Assembly (NCBI RefSeq): GCF_013408535.1
Contig: NZ_JACBZA010000001.1
Location: 4,238,850 to 4,302,849 of the forward strand
Length of the DNA stretch: 64,000 nt
Direction of reading: 5' to 3'
Source: Actinopolymorpha cephalotaxi
GTDB taxonomy: Bacteria > Actinomycetota > Actinomycetes > Propionibacteriales > Actinopolymorphaceae
Part shown: positions 15,975 through 24,017 of the stretch, piece by piece
Layout of the letters: each line of letters starts with the position of its first letter
Numbering within the stretch: position 1 is the first letter of the stretch
The notes under the pieces: generated by a model
What the model was told of the DNA's origin: nothing
The model's input: only the letters and a program-made list of their open reading frames with translations
Database searches by the model: none
Translations under genes and position numbers: made by a program

Positions 15975-16913
15975 ATGGCGGCCACGACCACGCCCACCAC
16001 CACACCCCCGGCGGCTTCGCGTACAACGACCAGCCTGCCCGGGCGGCGGCGCCAGCTTGCCTTCGTGTACGGCTGGCTCGCGCCCATCCTCGCGTTGTTC
16101 GCGGTCTTCTCGCTGGTCCCGATCGGCATCGCGGTCTGGCTCAGCCTGCACAGGTACAACCAGCTCGCGCCGGTCTCTCCGTTCATCGGCCTGCGCAACT
16201 TCACCTACGCTTTCACCGACGATCCGGCGTTCCTCAACTCTCTCGCCGTCACCGGGAAGTACGCGCTGGTCGCCGTACCGCTGAACATCGTGCTCTCGCT
16301 GGCAGTCGCGCTCGCCCTCAACCACATCACCCGGCTGCGGGCGTTGTTCCGCACGGTCTTCTTCCTTCCCGCGATCGCGTCCGCGGTGGCCGCATCCCTT
16401 GTGTGGGTGCCGATCTACGACCCGCAGGCGGGCTGGCTGAACGCGGTGCTCAACCTGCTCGGGCTGTCCGGGAAGTCCTGGCTCGGCGACCCGGGCACCG
16501 CGTTGTGGTCGGTGATGGTCACCTCGGTGTGGCAGGACCTGGGGTTCAACGTGATCGTGTTCCTGGCCGGGCTGCAGGCGATCCCGCTGGACTTCTACGA
16601 CGTGGCGAAGGTGGACGGCGCCGGGGTGGTGTCCCGCTTCCGGCACGTGACGCTTCCGTTGTTGCAGCGTACGTTCGTGTTCGTCTTCTGCCTGACCACG
16701 ATCGGCTACCTGCAGGAGTTCACCCGTATCCAGGTGATGACCGCCGGCGGGCCGCTGCGGTCGAGTGAGACCGTCGTCCTGCACATCTACCAACGTGCCT
16801 TCGGCGACTTCCAGCTGGGGTACGCGACGGCGATGTCGCTGATCCTGATGCTGATCATCCTCGTCATCGCGCTGGTCCAGATGCGCATCCTGCGTTCCCG
16901 TTGGGAGTACTGA
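15975..16913 (+). CDS. Sugar ABC transporter permease (MalF/UgpA-like)
   Basis: A 312-residue inner-membrane permease with about six TM helices. The cytoplasmic EAA-type loop reads D-V-A-K-V-D-G-A-G and ends in T-L-P-L-L, the surface that docks the ATPase. A 30-residue Thr/Ala/Pro-rich N-terminal tail precedes the first TM. The ATG is one base after the lipoprotein stop and the stop overlaps the next start (TGATG), so the three importer genes are coupled. No ATPase gene is nearby. Confidence 0.88.
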   Translation: MAATTTPTTTPPAASRTTTSLPGRRRQLAFVYGWLAPILALFAVFSLVPIGIAVWLSLHRYNQLAPVSPFIGLRNFTYAFTDDPAFLNSLAVTGKYALVAVPLNIVLSLAVALALNHITRLRALFRTVFFLPAIASAVAASLVWVPIYDPQAGWLNAVLNLLGLSGKSWLGDPGTALWSVMVTSVWQDLGFNVIVFLAGLQAIPLDFYDVAKVDGAGVVSRFRHVTLPLLQRTFVFVFCLTTIGYLQEFTRIQVMTAGGPLRSSETVVLHIYQRAFGDFQLGYATAMSLILMLIILVIALVQMRILRSRWEY

Positions 16914-17821
16914 TGGCGAGTCCGCTGACCAGCCGCGTCCCGGCGGCGTCGCCCACCCCGGCTTCCACGTCCGCGGCGGCCCGGGGCGGGCGGCCCCGTC
17001 GCCGCTTCGGCGGACCCGGGCAGATCGTGCTGTACGTCGTGCTGAGCATCGCGGCGATCGGGTTCGTCGCGCCGTTCGTGCTGATGGTGAGCAACTCGCT
17101 GAAGACTGCGCAGGAGATCATCCAGGTCCCGCCGAGCCTGTTGCCCGAGCACCCGACGTTCGCGAACTTCGCGTTCGTGTTGCAGAACTCGCCGTACCTC
17201 ATCTGGTATCGCAACAGCCTGCTGGTGGCGGTGGCGGTGACCGCCCTGACGTTGTTCACAAGCTCGATCGCGGGCTACATCTTCGCGAAGTTCGCCTTCC
17301 CCGGAAAGAACGTCCTCTTCGTCGTGCTGCTGTCCACGATGATGATCCCGGCGCCGGTCCTGCTGATCCCGAGCTACCTCGTGATGAACTTCCTGCACCT
17401 GCTGAACACCCTGTGGGCGCTGGTGGTCGGCAGCATCGTGAGCGCGTTCGGCATCTTCTTGATGCGGCAGTTCATCGCGGCGATCCCGGACGACCTGGTG
17501 GACGCGGCCCGGCTCGACGGCGCGGGCGAGTTCGCGATCTACTGGCGGGTGATCCTGCCGCTGACCGGACCCGCCCTGGCGGCACTCGGCATCTTCACCT
17601 TCCTCGGTTCGTGGAACGACTACCTGTGGCCGCTGATCGTGATCAACGACCAGGACAAGATGGTCGTCCCGCTGGCGCTGACGTACTTCAACAGCCAGCA
17701 CGCGCAGCGCTCGGACCTGGTGATGGCGGCGGCCACGATGGCGGTCGTTCCGGTCTGTGTGGTCTTCTTGTTCTTCCAGCGGCGGATCGTGAACGCGTTC
17801 GTGCTGACCGGAATCAAGTAG
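16913..17821 (+). CDS. Sugar ABC transporter permease (MalG/UgpE-like)
   Basis: A 302-residue second permease subunit with six predicted TM helices. Its EAA loop D-A-A-R-L-D-G-A-G-E ends I-L-P-L-T-G-P-A-L, the classical MalG signature, and it carries a G-S-W-N-D-Y-L-W-P-L segment typical of carbohydrate-uptake permeases. ATG 16913 overlaps the stop of the first permease. With it this protein forms the membrane channel; energy probably comes from a shared MsiK-type ATPase encoded elsewhere. Confidence 0.88.
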   Translation: MASPLTSRVPAASPTPASTSAAARGGRPRRRFGGPGQIVLYVVLSIAAIGFVAPFVLMVSNSLKTAQEIIQVPPSLLPEHPTFANFAFVLQNSPYLIWYRNSLLVAVAVTALTLFTSSIAGYIFAKFAFPGKNVLFVVLLSTMMIPAPVLLIPSYLVMNFLHLLNTLWALVVGSIVSAFGIFLMRQFIAAIPDDLVDAARLDGAGEFAIYWRVILPLTGPALAALGIFTFLGSWNDYLWPLIVINDQDKMVVPLALTYFNSQHAQRSDLVMAAATMAVVPVCVVFLFFQRRIVNAFVLTGIK

Positions 17822-17853
17822 GCCGGGATCAAGTGAGGCGGGTGGCGTCGTCC

Positions 17854-19188
17854 ATGTCGGGGATCAAGGTCGTGCTGATCGGCGCCGGCAGCACGGTGTT
17901 CACACCCGGCCTGCTGGCCGACCTCGCTGCCTCGCCGGTGTTCGACGGCGCCGAGGTGCACCTGGTCGACATCGAGGAGGACGCGGCCACCACGATGGCC
18001 CGGCTCGGCCGGCGCATCGCCGCCGAACGCGGGGCCCGGCTCACCGTCGAGGCGCACGTCGACCGGCGGGAGGCGCTTGCCGGAGCCACGCTGGTCGCCA
18101 CCACCATCGCGGTCGGCGGTGCGGACGGATGGCGGGCCGACCTGGACATCCCGCTGCGGTACGGCATCCGGCAGACGGTCGGCGACACGGTGGGGCCGGG
18201 CGGGGTGCTGCGCGCGTTCCGGCAGGTGCCCGAGCTGGTGCGGATCGGCCAGGACGTGGCCGACCTCGCTCCGGACGCCTGGCTGGTCAACTACGCCAAC
18301 CCGCTGACCGCCAACGTACGGGCGATCACCGGCTGGGCGCACCCGCGCACCATCGGCCTGTGCCACGGCACGATGCACACCCGGTCCATGCTGGCCCGGG
18401 TGCTCGGGGTGCCGCGGGAGGAGGTCACCGCGGTCTTCGCCGGGCTCAACCACCTGTGCTGGTTGCTGGAACTCCGCCACGGCCGGGAGGACCTCCTTCC
18501 CCGGTTGCGGACGATGGTCGAGGAGGTCGCCGCGAAGGGCGACCGGGACCACCCGCTGGGCGAACCGGTGACGGCGGACCTGCTGGACGTCTTCGGCCTG
18601 TATCCCGCGCCCGGTGACCGGCACGTGGCGGAGTTCTTCGGGTGGTACCTGCGCGGTGAGGCGGCGAGCCCGTCCGGCGAGCTGCCGTGGGGGCTGCAAC
18701 CCGGCCTTGACGCCACCCGCTCCTACATCGACGAGAAGTCCGACCTGTGGGACAAGTTGCACGCGCAGGCGTCCGGCGCGATGCCGCTGGACGCGGTGTC
18801 GGAGGGTCAGGAGGCCGAACGACTGGTCGCGATCGCCGAGGCGCTGTTCACCGGTCGCGAGCTCCTCGAGCTTGCCGTCAACGTCCCGAACGCGGGCGCG
18901 ATCGCGAACCTCCCGAGCGAGGCCGTCGTCGAGGTGCCCGCGGTGGTCCGCGCGGCCGGCGTGACCCCGCTGGCGGTGGGTGACCTCCCGCCCGCGCTGG
19001 CGGCCGTCCTCACCGAGCGCAGCCTCCAGCAGGAACTCACGGTTCGGGCGGCGATCGAGGGATCCCGGGAATTGGCTGTGCAGGCGCTGGCGTTGGACCC
19101 ACTGGTGCCGAGCCCACAGGTGGCGAAGGCGCTGCTGGACGACGCGATCGCCGGCCACCGCCCGCTGCTGGACTCCTTCGCTTCCTGA
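17854..19188 (+). CDS. GH4 NAD-dependent glycosidase, alpha-glucuronidase/galacturonidase-like motif
   Basis: A 444-residue family 4 glycoside hydrolase, cytoplasmic. GH4 enzymes use NAD+ and a divalent metal to cleave glycosides by an oxidation-elimination route. G-A-G-S (10-13) starts the Rossmann domain, N-Y-A-N-P is at 146-150, and C-H-G-T is at 170-173. From memory of the family, CHG-type motifs mark alpha-glucuronidases and related uronidases, whereas CHS marks alpha-galactosidases and CDMP phospho-glucosidases, so a uronic-acid glycoside substrate is suggested but not proven. ATG 17854 is used; GTG 17833 is an in-frame alternative and neither has a strong ribosome site. It probably hydrolyses what the adjacent importer brings in. 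Confidence 0.85.
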   Translation: MSGIKVVLIGAGSTVFTPGLLADLAASPVFDGAEVHLVDIEEDAATTMARLGRRIAAERGARLTVEAHVDRREALAGATLVATTIAVGGADGWRADLDIPLRYGIRQTVGDTVGPGGVLRAFRQVPELVRIGQDVADLAPDAWLVNYANPLTANVRAITGWAHPRTIGLCHGTMHTRSMLARVLGVPREEVTAVFAGLNHLCWLLELRHGREDLLPRLRTMVEEVAAKGDRDHPLGEPVTADLLDVFGLYPAPGDRHVAEFFGWYLRGEAASPSGELPWGLQPGLDATRSYIDEKSDLWDKLHAQASGAMPLDAVSEGQEAERLVAIAEALFTGRELLELAVNVPNAGAIANLPSEAVVEVPAVVRAAGVTPLAVGDLPPALAAVLTERSLQQELTVRAAIEGSRELAVQALALDPLVPSPQVAKALLDDAIAGHRPLLDSFAS

Positions 19189-19215
19189 GGAGCCCGCGCT
19201 CATCGAGGAGTTGAC

Positions 19216-19914
19216 GTGCCGCACCGCCCCGAGCTCGTCGTGTTCGATGTCAACGAGACGTTGACAGACCTCTCCCCGCTGCGGGACCGGCTCGAGTCGG
19301 TGAGCGCACCGCGCCACCTGCTGGACTCGTGGTTCGCCGCGACCCTGCGCGACGGGTTCGCGCTCACCAGTGTGGGTGCGTACGCGGACTTCGCCGACGT
19401 CGCCAAGGCGGCCTTGCGTACCGCGTTGGCGGGTCTCGGCGCCGGCTTCGCCGACGAGGCGAAACGCGAGGAGGCGGTGGCGGAGGTTCTGTCCGGCTTC
19501 CCTGCTCTCGACGTACATCCGGACGTTCCGGCCGGGCTGCGCCGCCTGCACGGGGCCGGGGTGCGGCTGGTGACGCTCACGAACGGGTCGGCGGAACTGT
19601 CGCGCGGTGCGTTCGAGCGAGCCGGCGTCCTGGACCTGTTCGAACGCCGGCTGTCGGTGAGCGAGCCGCGCCGCTGGAAGCCCGCCCCCGAGCCGTACCT
19701 CTGGGCGGTCGGCGAGTGCGGCGTGCCCGCTGACCGCGCGGCACTGATCGCCGTTCATCCGTGGGACACCGACGGCGCCGCTCGCGCCGGGCTGACCAGC
19801 GCATGGATCGACCGGTCCGGTACGCCGTTCCCCGCCGTCTTCCTCTCCCCCGACGTCACCGGCCCGGACCTGCCCGCCGTCGTGGAAGCCTTGCTCGCAC
19901 TCGACCAGGCCTGA
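19216..19914 (+). CDS. HAD-superfamily hydrolase, haloacid-dehalogenase type II-like
   Basis: A 232-residue HAD hydrolase. Motif I is F-D-V-N-E-T-L with nucleophile Asp11, motif II is L-T-N-G-S, and R-W-K-P-A-P-E-P-Y carries the motif III Lys. H-P-W-D-T-D-G-A supplies the acidic motif IV. D-V-N-E-T-L is typical of type II 2-haloacid dehalogenases, but many such proteins act as small phosphatases. GTG 19216 is preceded by GAGGAG at five bases. It ends the importer/GH4 operon, 27 bases after the GH4 stop, and might dephosphorylate a sugar-phosphate intermediate (inference). Confidence 0.85.
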   Translation: MPHRPELVVFDVNETLTDLSPLRDRLESVSAPRHLLDSWFAATLRDGFALTSVGAYADFADVAKAALRTALAGLGAGFADEAKREEAVAEVLSGFPALDVHPDVPAGLRRLHGAGVRLVTLTNGSAELSRGAFERAGVLDLFERRLSVSEPRRWKPAPEPYLWAVGECGVPADRAALIAVHPWDTDGAARAGLTSAWIDRSGTPFPAVFLSPDVTGPDLPAVVEALLALDQA

Positions 19915-19927
19915 ATCCGTCTGGTTA

Positions 19928-19943
19928 CCCGGGACTGCCCGGG
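19928..19943. terminator. Hairpin between convergent genes
   Basis: CCCGGG-ACTG-CCCGGG makes a 6-bp perfect stem with a four-base loop between the HAD gene and the convergent DUF222/HNH pseudogene. It has no T-tract on either strand and could act in both directions. Confidence 0.45.
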
Positions 19944-19950
19944 CGTGCTG

Positions 19951-21805
19951 TCAGAACGGTGGCAGGTCATCCTCGGCCAGCAGTGCTCCGGCGGTGGCGG
20001 GTTCCGGCTCGGCCGGCACCACCGGGTCGGTGAGGGAGGGTGCTCCGCTGACGTACTGGCGTCCGAACGGGTCGGTGAGGGTGTGCTCGCCGGGGCCGGT
20101 CTGCTGGAGTTTCCAGTCGCGTTCGGTTTTGGCCTTGTGGTGGCGTGGGCACAGTGGCGCGATGTTGTCGACGGAGGTTTCTCCGCCGTCGGCGTACTCG
20201 GTGTTGTGGTCGAGGTGACAGGTCGCGGCGGGTCTTCGGCAGGTGGTCCACACGCAGCGCTGGTCGCGGGCATGGACGAGCTCGGCCTGTAGTCCGCGCA
20301 GGAACCTCGCCGGGATCGGATGCAGGTGAAGTAACCGTCCGGTGACGGGGTGGGTGACCCCGACACTGAAGCGGGCTTCGGGGTTGGTGAGGTTGTTCGC
20401 CACGATGCGTTCGGCGATCTCGGTGATGATCGGGCCGAACCCGCCGAGCTCACCGGGCCGGGTCGAGAGTCCCATCAGCGTGGTGAGTGGGATGTTCATT
20501 TGGACCTTCGAGCGCGTTCGTATCGGCCCCCAGCTCGGCTGCGAGGACGACCAGGGCGGCCGTGGTGGTGCTGTCGGATCGTCCACGGGCGGGTCGACCG
20601 GCTCGTCGGGTCGGCGGTTCTGCTCGGGGATCTGCCCCGCCGCTTGTTGACCGGCGGCCGGAGCGGCACTGTCGGCGGCGGTCGCCTCCTCGGTGGCTGG
20701 TCCCTTTCCGGCTGCTTCCTCACCGGCTTCGTGTGCGGCGGTGTCGTGCACGGTGGAGCAGTTGCAGGGGGTGTAGTCGGCTGTGGCGTTCGCGGTCCCG
20801 GCGGGAGCGCAGTCACCGCAGTCACAGGCGGCGCGGTGCAGGTCGTGGTCGGGATACCGGTGAACGGCACACGAACCCTGCTCGTCCTCGGTCTGCTCGG
20901 ACTCTTCCTGGGCCGCCTGGGTCCTGCGCGGCCTCGTCTTGCGCCCGGTCTTGGTCGGTGTGGTTGTCGGTGGCTGTGGGGGCGGAGCAGTCGACGATGT
21001 CGGCCATGCCGGTGAGCAGGGAGGCAGCGACGTCGGCACGGAGTTGGCCGAGTTTGCGAGGGTCGCCGCCGGACTTCACCGCACGCGCGATGGCGTCGAT
21101 GTTGCCGTACGCCTCCGCGGCCTGGTCCGCGGACAGTCCTCGGATGCCGAGGTCGGCGACACCGTCGACGGACGGCCAGATCGCCACGTCACGGTCCGAC
21201 CTCTTGGCCTTGTGCCGTTTCGCCGCGGCGTCGGGGTCGGCCTTGAGGGTCTCGGCCTCGACCTTGGCCCGTAGCAGCCCGCCGCGTAGTTCGAGGACTT
21301 TGGGAAAAAGGGCGGCCTCGATCCCATCCCACAGGTCGGGTTTGGCGTCGGTGATCCGGTCCACGATGACGCGGACCTCGTCGAACTCCAGAAGTCCGCC
21401 TGCCAGAGCCTCATCCACCCGCGGCAGCCTGGGCAGGGTGGTCGCGATCGCCACGTACTGGGACGCGCGGTAGGCGGTCCACCCCAGCAACGGCTCCAGG
21501 AGCACAGGAGTCATCGAGTCCGCGGTGAACCTGCGCCCGGCCGCATCGGTACGCATACCCGGATCGGCGTGGGCAAGCTCGTTCACCCCCGTCAGACAGC
21601 GGGACTCCGCCCAGCAAACCAGCCGCCGGGTCCCCTTGACGTACTCCTCCAGCTCCCACCCGTTGCACGCGGCCAGGTCGACCGAAGCGATCGCCACCGC
21701 CAACTCCGGCCCACCCGGCAAATCCTCAAACCCCGCAGGCAGCACCCGACGGCCACCCAGGTCCTCACCCGGGTGGCCGTCGAAGCACTCACCGTCATCG
21801 CTCAT
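19951..21805 (-). pseudogene. DUF222 / HNH endonuclease (13E12 repeat family) with a frame disruption
   Basis: Two open frames make one protein of about 615 residues. The 5' frame (21805 to about 20900) has the DUF222 domain. The 3' frame holds an acidic, Cys-rich linker (C-D-C-G-D-C, C-N-C) and a C-terminal HNH module: C-V-W-T-T-C, H-L-D-H-N-x-E-Y-A-D-G-G-x-T, N-I-A-P-L-C-x-x-H-H-x-x-K-T. They are joined by a net one-base surplus (or two-base loss) somewhere in about 20900-21000, in the low-complexity linker, so the exact site is unclear. Members of this family are common and multicopy in actinobacteria. It may be decayed, a sequencing error, or recoded. ATG 21805 is 7 bases after a TAGACT box, suggesting a leaderless transcript. 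Confidence 0.75.
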
Positions 21806-21812
21806 GTGTTCG

Positions 21813-21818
21813 AGTCTA
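21813..21818 (-). promoter_or_regulatory. -10 box of a probable leaderless transcript (DUF222/HNH gene)
   Basis: On the minus strand TAGACT ends 7 bases before ATG 21805, without a Shine-Dalgarno. Confidence 0.5.
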
Positions 21819-22004
21819 CCGGACAAGATCGGCTTTCTCTAGCGGGAAATCGCTTACTCACAACGAAAATCGAGGAATTCTTGTCCAACTCATCGAGCCG
21901 TGCACCAGGTCAGATGAAGGCCCAGGACGACCTGCCGCCGCCCGTCAAGACATGGTTGTCAGCTGGTACCGCTGATGGAGCGGCACCAGCCGGCCAGTCG
22001 TACA

Positions 22005-24017
22005 TCAGGAAGGGAAGTGAATGCGCACGAGGTTGCGGCCGCGCACGGTGAAGACGTCGCCGGAGTCCTCGTCAACCGCGAGTTGCGGTTCGTTGTACCA
22101 GTCCCCCGCGAGTCCGGACACCAACGTCGTCGTGGTGGCGTCGGGGTTCACCCGGGCCAGCACCTGGGTGGTCACCGAGAGCACGGAGCCGGCCCGCACC
22201 GCGAGGTAACCAGGACCCCCGGCCGGTATCCGGCCCGAACCGACCACTGTGCGGGCGACCGGATCCGCCACCAGCAACACGCCCTGCGCCGTGACGCCGT
22301 ACAGCAGCCCGTGATGGTGCACCAGGCTGACGTACCCGGTGGCGCCGGGCACCGCGGTCCATGTCCACACCACCTGGCGGGACGTCAGGTCGAAGCCGAG
22401 CAGCACCGCCTCCTTCGCCACCGGCGGCGCACCGTCCACCCGGGTGTCGGTGCCGAGATAGGCGAGGTCGCGATGGCTCGCCACCGCACCGACCGACTGC
22501 CCGGCGGCGAGGTCGTCGTACCGATCGATCCCACCCGAGCGCACGTCGACGACGGCGAGCGCACCACCGGGTATGCCGTACTCATTGCGTACGCCGATCA
22601 GCAGCAGCCGACCGGGCGGATGCAGACGCATCGAGCGGGGCCGGTTGGCCAGGCCGCCGATCTCGCCGATCCTGACGACACTCGCCGAGCGGTGGTCGTA
22701 CGCGTCGACCAGCGCGCCCGGATAGATCGCCATCACGGTCCGGTCGCGTACGGGGGCCATCGACTTCGCCTCACCGTCCACCCGCAGCCGCCGGCTCGTG
22801 TCCCGGGACAGATCGTGCACCTGCAAGCCGAAGTTGCCACCGACGAGCACCTGGCCCGGCCCGTCGTCGTCGACGTACGACACCGACTGCGGCGGCTCGG
22901 GCCCGGGCCTCAGGCCGACGTCAACGAGGTCGACGACGTTCACCCCGCCACCGTTGGCAGCCCCGGCAGCGTCGTACGTCCACCACAGCCCGGCACCGGA
23001 GGCGCCGCGCACCACACCGTCGCGGACGAACACACCACGCGTCTCCTCCGCGGCGACAGCGACGGCGAGCCGGGTGAGCGTGCCCGTGTCCAGCCGGTAC
23101 GCGTAGAGCGCGCCGCTCGGGCGGGCGGTGAAGTACACGGTGTCGCCGTCGATGGTGATCGCGTCGATCGTGCGTTCACCGGTGGAGACGACGGTGTGGT
23201 GCGCGGGGTCGGCACGGTCGATCACGACGAGCTGACCGTGGGGCTCGGTGCCGGCCACCACGTGGTCGGCGCCGACCACGACGTCGTAGACGAACGACTC
23301 ACTGTGCAACGACTCCGGCAGGATGTCGGTCCGGGTGCCGGTCACCGGGTCGATCGCGACCAGCCGGGCGGACGTGCCGGTCCCGGCGTACACGGTGCCG
23401 TCCGAACCGACCGCGACACAGCGGACGTACTGCAGACCTGGCGCCGCCTGACCGAGGTCGCGGAAGACAGGGCTACCGGAGCCCGTGGGATCGATCTCAT
23501 AGACCCTGCCGCCCGGGAACGTACCTGCATAGATCTTCCCGCTCGGCGAGGCGGTCAGGTCGAACGCGTACTGCTCGTTCCCCAACCGGCCAAGGCGTTC
23601 CACCACACCGGTGGCGAGGTTCAGCCGGTGGATGTCCGCGACGGAGTACATCCCCGCGTACACCGATCCGCCGACCGCCGCCGTGCCCCAGCCGCCGAGT
23701 CCGGTTGTCAACTCGTGGTTGGCAACCACCTTCCCGGTGCGCAGGTCGTACTCGGCGAGAATCGGTGGCTCGAGGCCGCGGGTCACCACGAAGCCACTGT
23801 CACCGGCGACCGTCGCCCCGACGATCGGAGCGCCCAGCACCGCCGGGCCGAGGTCGGTGATCATCGGCGAGGCCCCCAGCTGTGCAGTCGAGGTGGCGTG
23901 TGCGGGCATCGCACCGGCCGGAAGCGACGCCACGACCGCGCCGACCCCGGACGCCCCGGCCGCACCGAGTAGTCGTCGCCTGGAGATGCCGTCGTGTTTG
24001 CGTTCGGGCGTGGTCAT
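22005..24017 (-). CDS. Tat-exported beta-propeller protein (downstream paralogue)
   Basis: A 670-residue secreted protein. The Tat signal has S-R-R-R-L-L-G at 12-18, a hydrophobic core and an A-H-A cleavage near residue 42. The rest is a long series of beta-propeller blades with repeated D-x-x-T-G, V-Y-A-G-T and G-x-V-Y-x-x-x-P patterns, like PQQ/NHL-type propellers. No catalytic residues are recognised; it may bind or modify extracellular glycans, or act as a quinoprotein-like scaffold. It is a paralogue of the upstream gene, with nearly identical first 40 residues and the same blade order. Its ATG overlaps the upstream stop (ATGA). Function unknown. Confidence 0.8.
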   Translation of the reverse strand: MTTPERKHDGISRRRLLGAAGASGVGAVVASLPAGAMPAHATSTAQLGASPMITDLGPAVLGAPIVGATVAGDSGFVVTRGLEPPILAEYDLRTGKVVANHELTTGLGGWGTAAVGGSVYAGMYSVADIHRLNLATGVVERLGRLGNEQYAFDLTASPSGKIYAGTFPGGRVYEIDPTGSGSPVFRDLGQAAPGLQYVRCVAVGSDGTVYAGTGTSARLVAIDPVTGTRTDILPESLHSESFVYDVVVGADHVVAGTEPHGQLVVIDRADPAHHTVVSTGERTIDAITIDGDTVYFTARPSGALYAYRLDTGTLTRLAVAVAAEETRGVFVRDGVVRGASGAGLWWTYDAAGAANGGGVNVVDLVDVGLRPGPEPPQSVSYVDDDGPGQVLVGGNFGLQVHDLSRDTSRRLRVDGEAKSMAPVRDRTVMAIYPGALVDAYDHRSASVVRIGEIGGLANRPRSMRLHPPGRLLLIGVRNEYGIPGGALAVVDVRSGGIDRYDDLAAGQSVGAVASHRDLAYLGTDTRVDGAPPVAKEAVLLGFDLTSRQVVWTWTAVPGATGYVSLVHHHGLLYGVTAQGVLLVADPVARTVVGSGRIPAGGPGYLAVRAGSVLSVTTQVLARVNPDATTTTLVSGLAGDWYNEPQLAVDEDSGDVFTVRGRNLVRIHFPS

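Noticed and set aside
17620-19758. A 712-codon minus-strand open frame opposite the GH4 and HAD genes
   Set aside because: Gln/Arg/Val-rich shadow; both overlapped plus-strand genes have clear catalytic motifs.
19951-21805. Transposon or homing element because of the HNH nuclease domain
   Set aside because: No terminal inverted repeats, target duplication or transposase; DUF222-HNH proteins are ordinary multicopy actinobacterial genes.
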